From Polytrichum commune (taxonomy: Eukaryota; Streptophyta; Polytrichopsida; Polytrichales; Polytrichaceae): a DNA stretch of 64,000 nt. Under the pieces are notes generated by a model that saw nothing but the letters and a program-made list of their open reading frames with translations, was not told the DNA's origin and did no database searches. Positions 55,093 through 64,000 of this stretch are shown here, in pieces. Positions within the stretch are counted from its first letter, which is position 1. Each line of letters starts with the position of its first letter. The position numbers and the translations under genes were made by a program. The stretch spans positions 7,566,001 to 7,630,000 of the forward strand of contig OX485806.1 of NCBI GenBank assembly GCA_950295325.1, written 5' to 3'.

Positions 55093-56913
55093 ATGGCGGA
55101 GCTCCTCCGCGGCGCCGCACCACGGTGCAGAGCCGCACTCTCAACCCTCAGTACACCGAACGGCGACTCAACACCGCACCGCCCTCACATCCCTCTCTAC
55201 AACCAGTGTGTATATACGGAATCAAGACACAGGAACACGGCACAGCATTTCGACACCCAACACACCAACTTCAAGCGAGTGCGGCGCACACACAACCATC
55301 TTGAAGTCCTTAGACACAAATCTGCCTGTAAGCACAAACTCTTTATTATAATCACAGTGTTGTATACACTACACAGCAACCCTCGAGCTTTCTGCCATAG
55401 CTCTAACTGCTCTTCCTTTCGCACAACTTGCATTTTGAGTCTCTCTCATCAGTTACCCCTACCCCTTAACCCTAAACTTGTTACTACTTCTACTACGCCC
55501 CCACCGCGCTCTCCCGCACCCGCCTTCGAAGTCGCCTTCGACAACAAAGATGGCCGCCGCTGTCGCCACCTCCAGCCGCCCACGAAACTGCTCCGAACGC
55601 CTGCCACCGCCGTCCACACTTCCCAACGCCGACTGCTGCTCCAACATACCAAGTGGTGGTTCCTTCTGCTCCGACCCAGTTCACAAGGCCCCAACACACA
55701 GATCCCACACAATACAGTCCTCACACGCCCACTCTTCTCACACAATCCTCTTCAATTCGCAAAATTTATACACACATCTCACACAGATTTTCACCCAACA
55801 CACAGCCTAACTACATACCACACATTCTTTACTCAATGTCATACCATACAAAGACAACTCACCTCACCATGGCACCCTCAGAGCTGCCTTCAAATAACGC
55901 CACCTCCCTACTGCTCACAAATCGGCACTTTCCACACAAACTCCTTATGCTTCTGGAGAAGTCTCGGCCCAGGTCCTCCACACTCCCCACTACCACAAAA
56001 AATCACAATTTCATATACACTCCGCCCACCCAATACACCCAACCCTCACATACCTATTCACACACGCCTTCTTCCCGACCCTCCTGACATCCACACCTCC
56101 TACCACCTCCGACTGCTGCTCAAAAATAATTCGACATGGCTTCATCTGCTCCAATCCAGCTCCCCGGGTCCCAACACACAAATCCCACACAGTACAATCC
56201 TCACACACACATTACCATCACACAATCCCCTCCAATTCGCCCACTCCATACACAAAACTCACCCAGACTCTCAACAAGCACACAACCCAACCCTATACCA
56301 CGCACTCTCCACTCCATATCATACCATACAACAAAAACTTACCTCCACACGGCACCACCACAGCTACCTTCAACCACAACAGCATCACTACTGCGCACAA
56401 CTAGGCAATTTCCTCACAAAATCAATATGCTTCTGGTGTAGTCTTGGCCCAGGCCCTCCCCACTTCCCACTCAATCAAAAAATCACACTTTCATATACAC
56501 CTAGCCCACCCAATCTACCTAACCCTCACGTACCTGCCCTCACACGCCCCCCCCCCCTCGAACCCACTGTCTCCAAACGATTGTTTCTCACCACATCCAG
56601 CCGGTATATCAGCCACTTACTCATCAACCGCTACCCTAAGGTTTCAGACTCTGCTCACCCACCAAACCTCGCCGAAAAAATCTTCGAACCCTCCCTCAAT
56701 CATAGCACCATCTCTCAGCCTCTCTACACTCCACATGACAACTCACACCCCGCACCGCCTTCCCAAAAATTTCCACGATCAAATCCAGCACACCTCCTAC
56801 ACCTACATACCACATGTCCACACACAATGCCTAACACCTGGCGCATCAAAAGCAAACGGCACCGAAACTCCCCACACTCTGCACACAATTCGCGCCCACA
56901 AATCCCTACTTAA
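55093..56913 (+). CDS. long low-G open frame at LINE 5' end, doubtful
   Basis: Open for about 606 residues from ATG 55093 (MAELLRGAAPRCRAAL) to a TAA at 56911. It is rich in Thr, His, Pro and Ser with no recognisable domain, and contains a 160-residue tandem duplication (PNTQIPHNTVL versus PNTQIPHSTIL; SLCFWRSLGPGPP versus SICFWCSLGPGPP). Because TGA and TAG need G, long open frames arise by chance on this G-poor strand. It may equally be an untranslated promoter region. A second frame overlaps it from 56444. Confidence 0.25.
   Translation: MAELLRGAAPRCRAALSTLSTPNGDSTPHRPHIPLYNQCVYTESRHRNTAQHFDTQHTNFKRVRRTHNHLEVLRHKSACKHKLFIIITVLYTLHSNPRAFCHSSNCSSFRTTCILSLSHQLPLPLNPKLVTTSTTPPPRSPAPAFEVAFDNKDGRRCRHLQPPTKLLRTPATAVHTSQRRLLLQHTKWWFLLLRPSSQGPNTQIPHNTVLTRPLFSHNPLQFAKFIHTSHTDFHPTHSLTTYHTFFTQCHTIQRQLTSPWHPQSCLQITPPPYCSQIGTFHTNSLCFWRSLGPGPPHSPLPQKITISYTLRPPNTPNPHIPIHTRLLPDPPDIHTSYHLRLLLKNNSTWLHLLQSSSPGPNTQIPHSTILTHTLPSHNPLQFAHSIHKTHPDSQQAHNPTLYHALSTPYHTIQQKLTSTRHHHSYLQPQQHHYCAQLGNFLTKSICFWCSLGPGPPHFPLNQKITLSYTPSPPNLPNPHVPALTRPPPLEPTVSKRLFLTTSSRYISHLLINRYPKVSDSAHPPNLAEKIFEPSLNHSTISQPLYTPHDNSHPAPPSQKFPRSNPAHLLHLHTTCPHTMPNTWRIKSKRHRNSPHSAHNSRPQIPT
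55625..56580 (+). repeat. 480-bp tandem duplication in LINE 5' region
   Basis: Landmarks GACTGCTGCTC (55631/56111), CCAACACACA (55691/56171) and TTATGCTTCTGG (about 55946) versus ATATGCTTCTGG (about 56426) are each spaced exactly 480 bases. Copies differ by scattered substitutions. The layout resembles the tandem 5' monomers of some LINEs. Confidence 0.85.
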
Positions 56914-57652
56914 CCCCCTTACACTCCCACACTGCCACACCACTCTCTCTCATACTCTAGTCGCTTACACCACACTATACTCTACCATCCATTGTCACAG
57001 CTTTCTCACACTCTTTGCTAATTGGATCCACCAATTGGCCCCACACCTCCCTGGCATCAATAACTCACTCTCCCAGAAGATCTCTTCTCCCCCCAGTACG
57101 CCAGCATCAACACTCACAGGACCCAACCCCACATTATCAGTAAGCAGCCCACATCAACATCAACACCACCAACATCAACTCCAGCCTGCACAGCAACAGA
57201 CACAAACCTGCAGCCCACTCACAGAAACGACACAGCTCTACTCGCCACAAACACAAAAGGTAACTTTTCTAACTACACCTCCCTCAACTCGCCCTCCCAT
57301 ACACACATCCAGGACTAATCCATGTCTACCATGCAGCTCTACGCCGCTCCCACCACACGCACTCAGTCACACCTCCCACCTCGCAAGATACCCATCTTCA
57401 GTCATCTCCCCTTCTTTGCTGCTCGCTCCAGTTCACCAACACCATCACCTACGCCACCTCTGCCCCAACGTCACTCGAACTCACATCTCTACACAGGTTC
57501 CGCCATCAGCAACATCATACCACTCGCCACCACCAACCACCACTCCGTCGCCACCTCAAGCAACCGTGCCCCCTAATTATTCTCCATCACGCCCTCACTT
57601 CCATCACACCAAACCGAATCAACTCGATAAAATTCCCACATACCCCCACAAC

Positions 57653-58552
57653 ATGAATACTCACACACTCAACACACATGACATCCGGTATCACCAATAC
57701 AATCATACAACCATACCAATTTTCTTACTAAAGATCACATCAAATCTCGCACCTAAAATCGCACCCAACCACAAAATGGCCTCGGCCTACTGGCCTCGCC
57801 AAACAAATATTAATGCTTATCACTTCAACAACAATTGGAAATTTAACTCAATCACAACTCTACCATCTATGAATTACCCGCCCTCCCACTTCCCACTCAA
57901 ACATACAAAATACATTATCCCCACTATACCTAACATCTTTACTACAACCAAGTTTACAATCATAATATATCTAAAAACACACATGAAAAACCCAAACATA
58001 CTCCATTCTCCCGGATATTATTTCATTCATAACCTTGAACTACTTAAATGTGAAGACATCGAATCCAACCCCGGACCAATGCCTAACATTCTTCATATGC
58101 ACCCTCCTACACATAAAAAGCGAGCCAACATCTACTTTATCCCAAACACTATCAAACTACAACCTGAATACCAACAAATAGCAAATACTTTTGCCCCCAT
58201 ACTCAAACCCACACATTCACTACACCATCAAGCGATAATTACTTACTCTCACCTCCATCAATATATCCAAACACAAAGCCAAGCACCACTAACCCATATG
58301 CTCTATGCTCTAATCGTCACCATCCACCCTTCAATAGACACATGTAACACAATTCTTGCCCAACCCCAAGTTTACCACTTTAATAATATATGGACCAACA
58401 CATTGATTATTAGACTCGCTAACCTCACCAACCCCCCCGAAAGACACATTTGGACACCACACCTTTACACAACATTTATAGGAACCAATCAAGATATAAT
58501 TCTCCCAAAAACCTCAATACACACAGAACTATATGATTTCATACACAACTAG
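57653..58552 (+). pseudogene. LINE N-terminal protein part with 2A-like motif
   Basis: From ATG 57653 (MNTHTLNTHDIRYHQYN) the frame runs to a TAG at 58550. The same frame resumes immediately and leads into the endonuclease, so the TAG looks like a nonsense mutation in one long protein. About 140 residues in lies LELLKCEDIESNPGP, followed by about 155 residues without known domain (for example WTPHLYTTFIGTNQDIILP). The frame is also open further 5' to 56444, but that part is of low complexity. If skipping occurs, the N-terminal 141-residue product would be released from the EN-RT polyprotein. ORF1-type RNA-binding motifs (CCHC knuckles, RRM) are not visible. Confidence 0.6.
58055..58078 (+). 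other. 2A-like ribosome-skipping motif DIESNPGP
   Basis: The codons for D-I-E-S-N-P-G-P match the 2A core D(V/I)ExNPGP exactly, and the preceding LELLKCE has the usual leucine-rich helix end. Skipping would occur between Gly (58073-58075) and Pro (58076-58078). The residue before D is Glu rather than the common Gly. Confidence 0.65.
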
Positions 58553-60934
58553 GATATCCCACCCACACCAACCGTCCTTCAAGATAAATTTCCCTTCCTA
58601 CCCAATCCATTGATCACCGAAGCACTTAGATGTTACGAAAACATCAACGAATACACACACCCAACCCCACCCCTAGCTACTTCAACCCCAATCACAAGAA
58701 TTAATACGGACACCGAACATGCAACAAATGTCATAACATGGAATGCGGCCTCACTTAACACGTCATTACCAAACCTACACAGTCTAATAAACGACTCGCC
58801 AAACAACACAGCAATCATCCATATCCAAGAAACCAAACTCACCGCAAACAAATCTACAAAATACATACAAAATTTATTTCCGGATTTTAAATTCATATTC
58901 AATAACACACATGCGCTCACAAGATCCATCCAACAAAGAATGCCTTATAACCCAGGTAGAGGAGGCTTACTCACATTTATCCACAAAAAATATACATTCC
59001 CTGGAAATATTTCCAAAATCCCCACGCCAGTCAATATCTCCCCATACCTACAAATAATTAAAATCAACAACCATCCACTAATCCCCTGGCTAATCATACA
59101 TATTTATATGCCCACGCATTTAGAAGACACATACCTCATCCCACATCTTCAAAACGAAATCACTAACGAAATCACTATTCACCCTAATCACATCTATACA
59201 TTATGTGGTGATTTTAACCGAGATATTGCACTTCGGGGTAGACAAAATAACAACATTAATACCCCTCCACAAGAAGACGACTACCAATGGAAACAGTTCA
59301 CAGACTCCCTTAACCTCCAATATATTCCCACTAACACTAACATCTCTAGACAAGGAGGTTATAACTACACCTCCACAAGTCTAATTGACAGATTCTACAT
59401 CCACTCACCAAATAATAGCAAATTCAGCTCCACTACAACCACACACTTGAATCTAAACTCCGACCATTATCCAGTAGTACTACACATCCCCCACAACACC
59501 CTTATCGCCAGACCCCCAGTTCCCACAAACACACCATTATTTAGAATACTCAATCCAATATCCCCAGACAACATCGAAAAATTCAACATAACATTCTTTG
59601 AAGAAAACTATGTACAAATCACAACCCTCACTACCCTACTCGAAACCCACCAGCATTTAAACCCGGACCAATGGGATGAAGCTTGTACAATACTCGACAA
59701 TTTGGTAAATAATATTTTTGACACTCTTGAAAAAACCTGTCAAGCAAACCCACTACCAATCCTCAAAAGCAGAACATCACAACAAGGTGGTTTTTTGCCA
59801 CGTAAACTTGCTAAGAAGTGGCAAAGGCACCTCAATACATATCACCTCATCAAAAAAACCATCTACATTGTACAAAACGATCCACACTGGCAAGCCCACC
59901 CCATCCTAAATGATATACGAAACCATCAACCCACCAACATTCTACATACCCCTGTTACACTGACACCCCCTACTGAGTGGATTGACACACTTGCAACCAT
60001 CGCAAAATATGCCAATAAAGAAGCCCGTAAAATCACCACAAAATACACTAAGGATTGCATTCTCAAGGCCGTTTCAAAATATCGTCAACTGTACGAAAAA
60101 AATCCCAAAAAGATAAACCGAAAAGTTTTCAAAAATACTGAACCCTCCCCTCTGGACTTCATCATTGATAGACAAAACAATATACTCACCAACCCATACG
60201 ACATCGCGTCAGAAATCTACATACAACAATCCATTAGTAATCGCCCTATAGTTCCCACATACCTACATCAAACCACACATCCACCCCACTGCACGTGTCG
60301 CGTCCGCCAATATCCATGGCATGATTTAGAAGGATACATAATTGACAAACGAGGAGAGCCCCAAATCCCCCTCCATAAGTATTTTGACCAAGAAACTTAC
60401 GACCTCTGTCTTAAAAACCTTAGTAATAACAAAGCCCCAGGCCCCGACAAAATACCCAACTCAATTCTAAAGAATATGCCCCCTCGCTTCCACAAGTTAC
60501 TCTTTCTATTTTTCAAACATTGCTACAAACAAAAACAAATTCCAACATCGTGGAAAACAAGTCTAACAGTTCTCTTATACAAAAAAGGTAATCCATCCCA
60601 ATTAACCAATCACAGACCTATTGCCCTAGCTAACACCATATATAAATTTTACACGAGTACATTAACCTCTATCCTCTCATCATACGGAGAAAGACACCAG
60701 ATCTTACATGATAGTCAAGAAGGGTTCAGAGCCGAGAGAAGCACCTCCCGACAAATACAATTACTAATCGCAGCACTTGAAGACGCAAGACTCACGAATC
60801 AGGATATATATATCCTATACATTGATTTCAAAAACGCCTTCGGCTCCATTGATCACGCCAGACTCTTAGCCCTAATGAAAGATCTGGGATACCCCATTGA
60901 CTCCATTAACCTTATCGGTAACATATACTCTTAA
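58553..60934 (+). pseudogene. LINE AP-type endonuclease and N-terminal half of reverse transcriptase
   Basis: Continuous frame after the TAG at 58550 to a TAA at 60932. Counting from the TTG codon at 58610, the endonuclease motifs are VITWNAASLN (Asn45), IHIQETKL (Glu74), IHIYMP (Tyr166), CGDFNRD (Asp201, Asn203), LIDRFYI (Asp260) and SDHYPV (Asp285, His286). All AP-endonuclease catalytic positions are kept. A CTCR motif at about 561-564 precedes RT. RT starts near 600 with NNKAPGPDKIPNSIL, then HRPIALANTIYK, SQEGFRAERSTSRQ and YIDFKNAFGSIDHARL (catalytic Asp739). This enzyme nicks DNA and primes reverse transcription at the nick. The stop at 60932 cuts RT before its YADD motif, so this copy is dead. 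Confidence 0.88.
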
Positions 60935-61947
60935 TCCTCCACAATCTTCACTGGCGAACACTTCGGTAAAACCTTACCCATTCTCATCCAAAGAGGTACA
61001 ATACAAGGTGATACCCTTAGCCCGTATCTATTTATCATATTCCTAGAACCCCTCCTCAGATGGCTCCAACACGGAAATAATGGATACACTTTTGGTACAT
61101 CTAAAGTTCAAATATCATCCGCAGCATATGCCGACGATCTAGCAGCAATAGCCAACAAACTAGAAACCTTACAAACACAACTTAACAAATTAGACAAATT
61201 CTGTGCTTGGGCAGGCATGGATCTTGGTATCTCCAAGTGTGCCATCACTGGATGCCCTAACAAATCCAAACTCCACCCCACAACCTTCAAAGCTCTAATC
61301 TAATCCACCAATATAAACTACAGGAACCAACCCATTCCCGCCTTAAACCAACATGAACCATACACATATTTAGGAATAAATCTTGCTCCATCACTCAAAT
61401 GGAGAACACAAATAAATACCACTACAGCTAAAGTGATCAAACAATGTCAAGCACTCGCAAACTGCCCAGCTACTATGAAACAAAAAATAAACATGGCAGA
61501 TACTGTTATACGTGCAGGAATAGCATACAGTTTTTATGCAGTGTCATACTCCATCCCAGCTATCAAAAAACTTGATAAAAAAATAATCACCGTTCATAAA
61601 ACAATCTGTGGAATTCCCAAGTGCACATCTAACATCGCTACACAACTCCCACACAACCTATTCGGAATTGAAGCCTTCTCACTCCAAAATGCCTACTTAC
61701 GATGCATTGGAGAATAACTACAAAACGCCCTTAATGACAAAGGTCGACTTGGGAAAATATATACCGGTCTACTGCAATTCATACTCGCCAAATATGGGGG
61801 TTCTAAATAAATCACCCGCATTAAATATCATCATTGTGTTCGCTCACCCATCATCCGAACCCTATTCCTCCTCAAACATAAAGCCGGAGTCCATCTAAAA
61901 AGTACAATAAACAACTTCCTAATAGACCCATCCCCACTTGAAAATGC
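60935..61947 (+). pseudogene. LINE reverse transcriptase, C-terminal half
   Basis: Same frame as the preceding piece. It reads GTIQGDTLSPYLFIIFLEPL, then the catalytic AAYADDLAAI (YADD at 61127-61138), AGMDLGISKCAITG and YTYLGINLAPSLKW, then the thumb-like region to AYLRCIGE. In-frame stops occur at 61301-61303, 61715-61717 and 61808-61810. Sequence similarity is continuous across them. Confidence 0.85.
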
Positions 61948-62796
61948 ATGGATGCAGGAAGCACACTGCTCCATGGCCTAAACCCAAGCATCTCAATTAA
62001 ATTACTACATAAACTACTAATACATAATATAACCACACTAGCCCAACTTACTATGCCTAATGGTACCACTTTGATGAATGCGGACGACTTCAAAACCTAC
62101 CATTCCACTCCTTCTAAACTTATCAAAAGTGCACTTCATATAGCTAATCAATTATTCTGTCTCCCCCCTTGCAACCAATGCCCCATACCATGCCAACAAC
62201 ACCACCCTCCAGGATCCCTAAAAAAAATATATAATAAGACACCACAACATCCTCCCTCACCCGACCACCGCACCCGTACACCCCTCATCCCCCATTTACC
62301 CCCTACTCCTAATAATATGCTAAAGGATCCCCACAAATTCCCCATACAAAAAATACTCGACCACAAACAAAACCAATCCAATGACCATAACGGAATCCCC
62401 CGCACAGTCACGTCATACTTATGTCAATGGACCACAACAAGCAACAACACATATCACAAATGGCGTACCCAACGGGACCTATATCCCTACTATGATACAA
62501 ATACATGTAATTACAACACAAACCTACTTACCCATTACTACAGGGAACGACAACACAAACATTTCTTAAACATTATTAAGGCCTATTTCTCCACAGCACA
62601 ACATAAAGACACAAGATACGTCACACCCACTACAATAATTCCACTAGTACATATCTCTATCACTGAATGCAACCCAGAAAATGACATCGAAACAAACTCT
62701 AATACTATCCAAACACAACTTGATGTTGCTCACATATATGAAGACAATGGCCGACACCTCATCACCATCCCGAAAACTAGACTACTCTGGTTATGA
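61948..62796 (+). pseudogene. LINE linker region between RT and the extra domain
   Basis: The coding frame shifts somewhere in 61945-61983, where two frames overlap, and continues open to a TGA at 62794. About 70 residues in is a Cys/His cluster (LFCLPPCNQCPIPCQQHHPP), possibly zinc-binding. The rest (for example TYHKWRTQRDLYPYYDTNTC, GRHLITIPKTRLLWL) is unrecognised. The terminal TGA reads as a mutated TGG (WLW). Confidence 0.65.
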
Positions 62797-64000
62797 AAAC
62801 AATACCAACAGGCTAAAAGCACCACACACGGCCTGGAACCGTCCACCCAATCTTTCGAAACCGAAATTGTTTGGCTTTATCAACACTACAAATACCGTAT
62901 CCCAAAAATTGACCCACTCAAACGGGCCCAATATACAATACCAACTCCAATATTAGATCTCTTAATCACAACATTCAATATTAGCCATTCATACTTTTCA
63001 TCCCCCGTTACATGCCCCACACAATTTACCCAGTTCTACTCTCCATACTCGCGAGATATAATATTTGGATCCCTCGGCAAAGCGTTTGGCCATAAATGGC
63101 AAGGAATCGGGTACGCACACCCTCACAACGCAACAGACTTACAACAAGCTATCCACTGGGCTCGTATGGCGGCCCAAAATGACCCACATACAATCACTAT
63201 AATTATCTCCCCAGATATTGATTGGTACCAAAATCCCAACCCGCATGCAGGCCCCTTCCCGGACACGCATGTCATTGCCCATTTTGCCGCGGATACGCTC
63301 ACGTATGATGAACCCACAATACCACCCGAACTCAACATCACCAGAAAAGAACCCTCTACAGTACAAATATTTTGCATCCACCACCAAAACAATAGCATTG
63401 GCACATACGAACAAATGAAATTACTAAACGATACAACAAATAACCTCCAAATACTACACAGCCACACCCGAATTGCACCACCTACCCCTCCTAACATCAC
63501 GGTTAACCCTAGTAAAAAATGGTCTAAATTAACTTACCCCAATACAATCCCATACAATAACCCCCAAGTCCCCCCACTCCCACATTACCACACCAACTTA
63601 CCCCTAAAATTCCACCCCCAATTCAGTTACTACACTGATGGCTCCTTTATAAAACCCAAAGAAATTGCCCCCGGGGAATGGAGAAGAGAAAAAGTTGGAT
63701 ATGGTATCTACAGCCCCAAAGGCCTAAATATCGCCAAAAGATTACACGGCCATCAAAACATACTACGTGTAGAAATGATGGCTATACACGACACTCTACA
63801 AATAATAAATACACAATTTCCCAATGAACCCGCCTACATATTCACAGACAGTCTAAATGTATTATATCTACTCAACACACAAATAAAACACCCCACCCTC
63901 CATAATAGTCATCCCGACCAAATCACACTCAACTCCATGGTAGAAATCCTTCAACACCGAACACAACCAATCACTTTATACAAAGTTAGAGCCCACGTTA
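62797..64000 (+). pseudogene. LINE extra PCIF1-like domain and RNase H, open to window edge
   Basis: The frame stays open for about 400 codons from 62797 to the edge. Segment 63019-63400 reads FYSPYSRDIIFGSLGKAF, GIGYAHPHN, AIHWARMAAQNDPHTITIII, DTHVIAHFAADTLTYDEP and STVQIFCIHHQNN. The order (FGS-G, G-x-x-x-P, helix, strand, then a late strand followed by QNN) resembles the catalytic core of PCIF1-type cap m6Am methyltransferases, but the NPPF active-site motif is replaced by AHPH. From about 63620 RNase H follows: YYTDGSF (Asp 63637), LRVEMMAIHD (Glu 63772), IFTDSLNVL (Asp 63847) and KVRAH at the edge. RNase H identity is firm; the PCIF1 link is inferred from pattern. Confidence 0.75.

Larger units (their letters stand above)
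55093..64000 (+). mobile_element. LINE-type retrotransposon with 2A-like motif, EN, RT, extra domain and RNase H (3' end outside window)
   Basis: The region changes abruptly to a plus strand rich in A, C and T with very little G (3 G in 57661-57720, 2 G in 58201-58260). In order it holds a duplicated 5' part (55.1-56.9 kb), an N-terminal protein part with a 2A-like motif (57.65-58.55 kb), endonuclease and RT (58.6-61.9 kb), a cysteine-containing linker (about 62.15 kb), an extra methyltransferase-like domain (63.0-63.4 kb) and RNase H (63.6 kb to the edge). One original frame continues through most of this but has at least six stops and one frameshift. The 5' border is set only by the composition change; the 3' end is not in the window. 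Confidence 0.85.

Noticed and set aside
57322-57576. Additional short plus-strand frames within 55-58 kb
   Set aside because: The G-poor strand keeps all three frames open by chance; these lack motifs and overlap the main frame.
1-64000. CRISPR arrays, bacterial operons, riboswitches, rRNA genes
   Set aside because: None seen; introns, transposon types and gene content are those of plant nuclear DNA.

Overview
This window is nuclear DNA of a land plant. The evidence is GT-AG introns, a complete chloroplast protein-import receptor gene (TOC34 type), a plant-specific Dof-type zinc-finger gene, relics of an AMP deaminase and a class III peroxidase, a plant-type CCCTAAA tract, and many plant transposons. 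Gene density is very low and most of the 64 kb is repeats and decayed sequence. The repeat content and the odd Dof protein would fit a seed-free plant, but that is a guess and species cannot be named from the sequence.

Layout. 1-3.3 kb: an ankyrin-repeat 3' end, then gene-free DNA. 3.3-10.3 kb: a large imperfect inverted repeat (two nested pairs of arms) that carries five recognisable AMP deaminase exons on its left side and an unidentified gene-like tract in its centre. 10.3-22 kb: gene-poor DNA with tandem repeats (45-bp units at 15.5 kb, a three-copy ~365-bp repeat at 20.3-21.3 kb). 22.0-25.4 kb: a class III peroxidase first-exon fragment, a dead hAT transposase, and a HECT-like fragment. 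25.4-33.7 kb: AT-rich repeats, a SINE candidate, a Ty3/gypsy integrase scrap, and unidentified minus-strand coding-like sequence. 33.8-37.1 kb: the intact six-exon TOC34 gene. 38.5-39.7 kb: an intronless gene for a protein with two Dof-like zinc fingers. 42-54.5 kb: satellites and a transposon graveyard with tRNA-derived SINEs bearing target-site duplications, a CACTA-like MITE family, two elements sharing a GGGGCGGTTTACACT terminal repeat, and a truncated minus-strand LINE interrupted by one of these elements. 55-64 kb: a long plus-strand LINE that runs off the window.

Most interesting is the LINE. One decayed frame holds, in order, a 2A-like ribosome-skipping motif (DIESNPGP), an intact AP-type endonuclease, a reverse transcriptase, a domain that resembles the PCIF1 cap-adenosine methyltransferase with its catalytic NPPF motif missing, and RNase H. 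The same extra domain and RNase H recur in the minus-strand LINE at 52.4-54.5 kb, so the module is shared by two elements. The only genes that look functional are TOC34 and the double-Dof gene.
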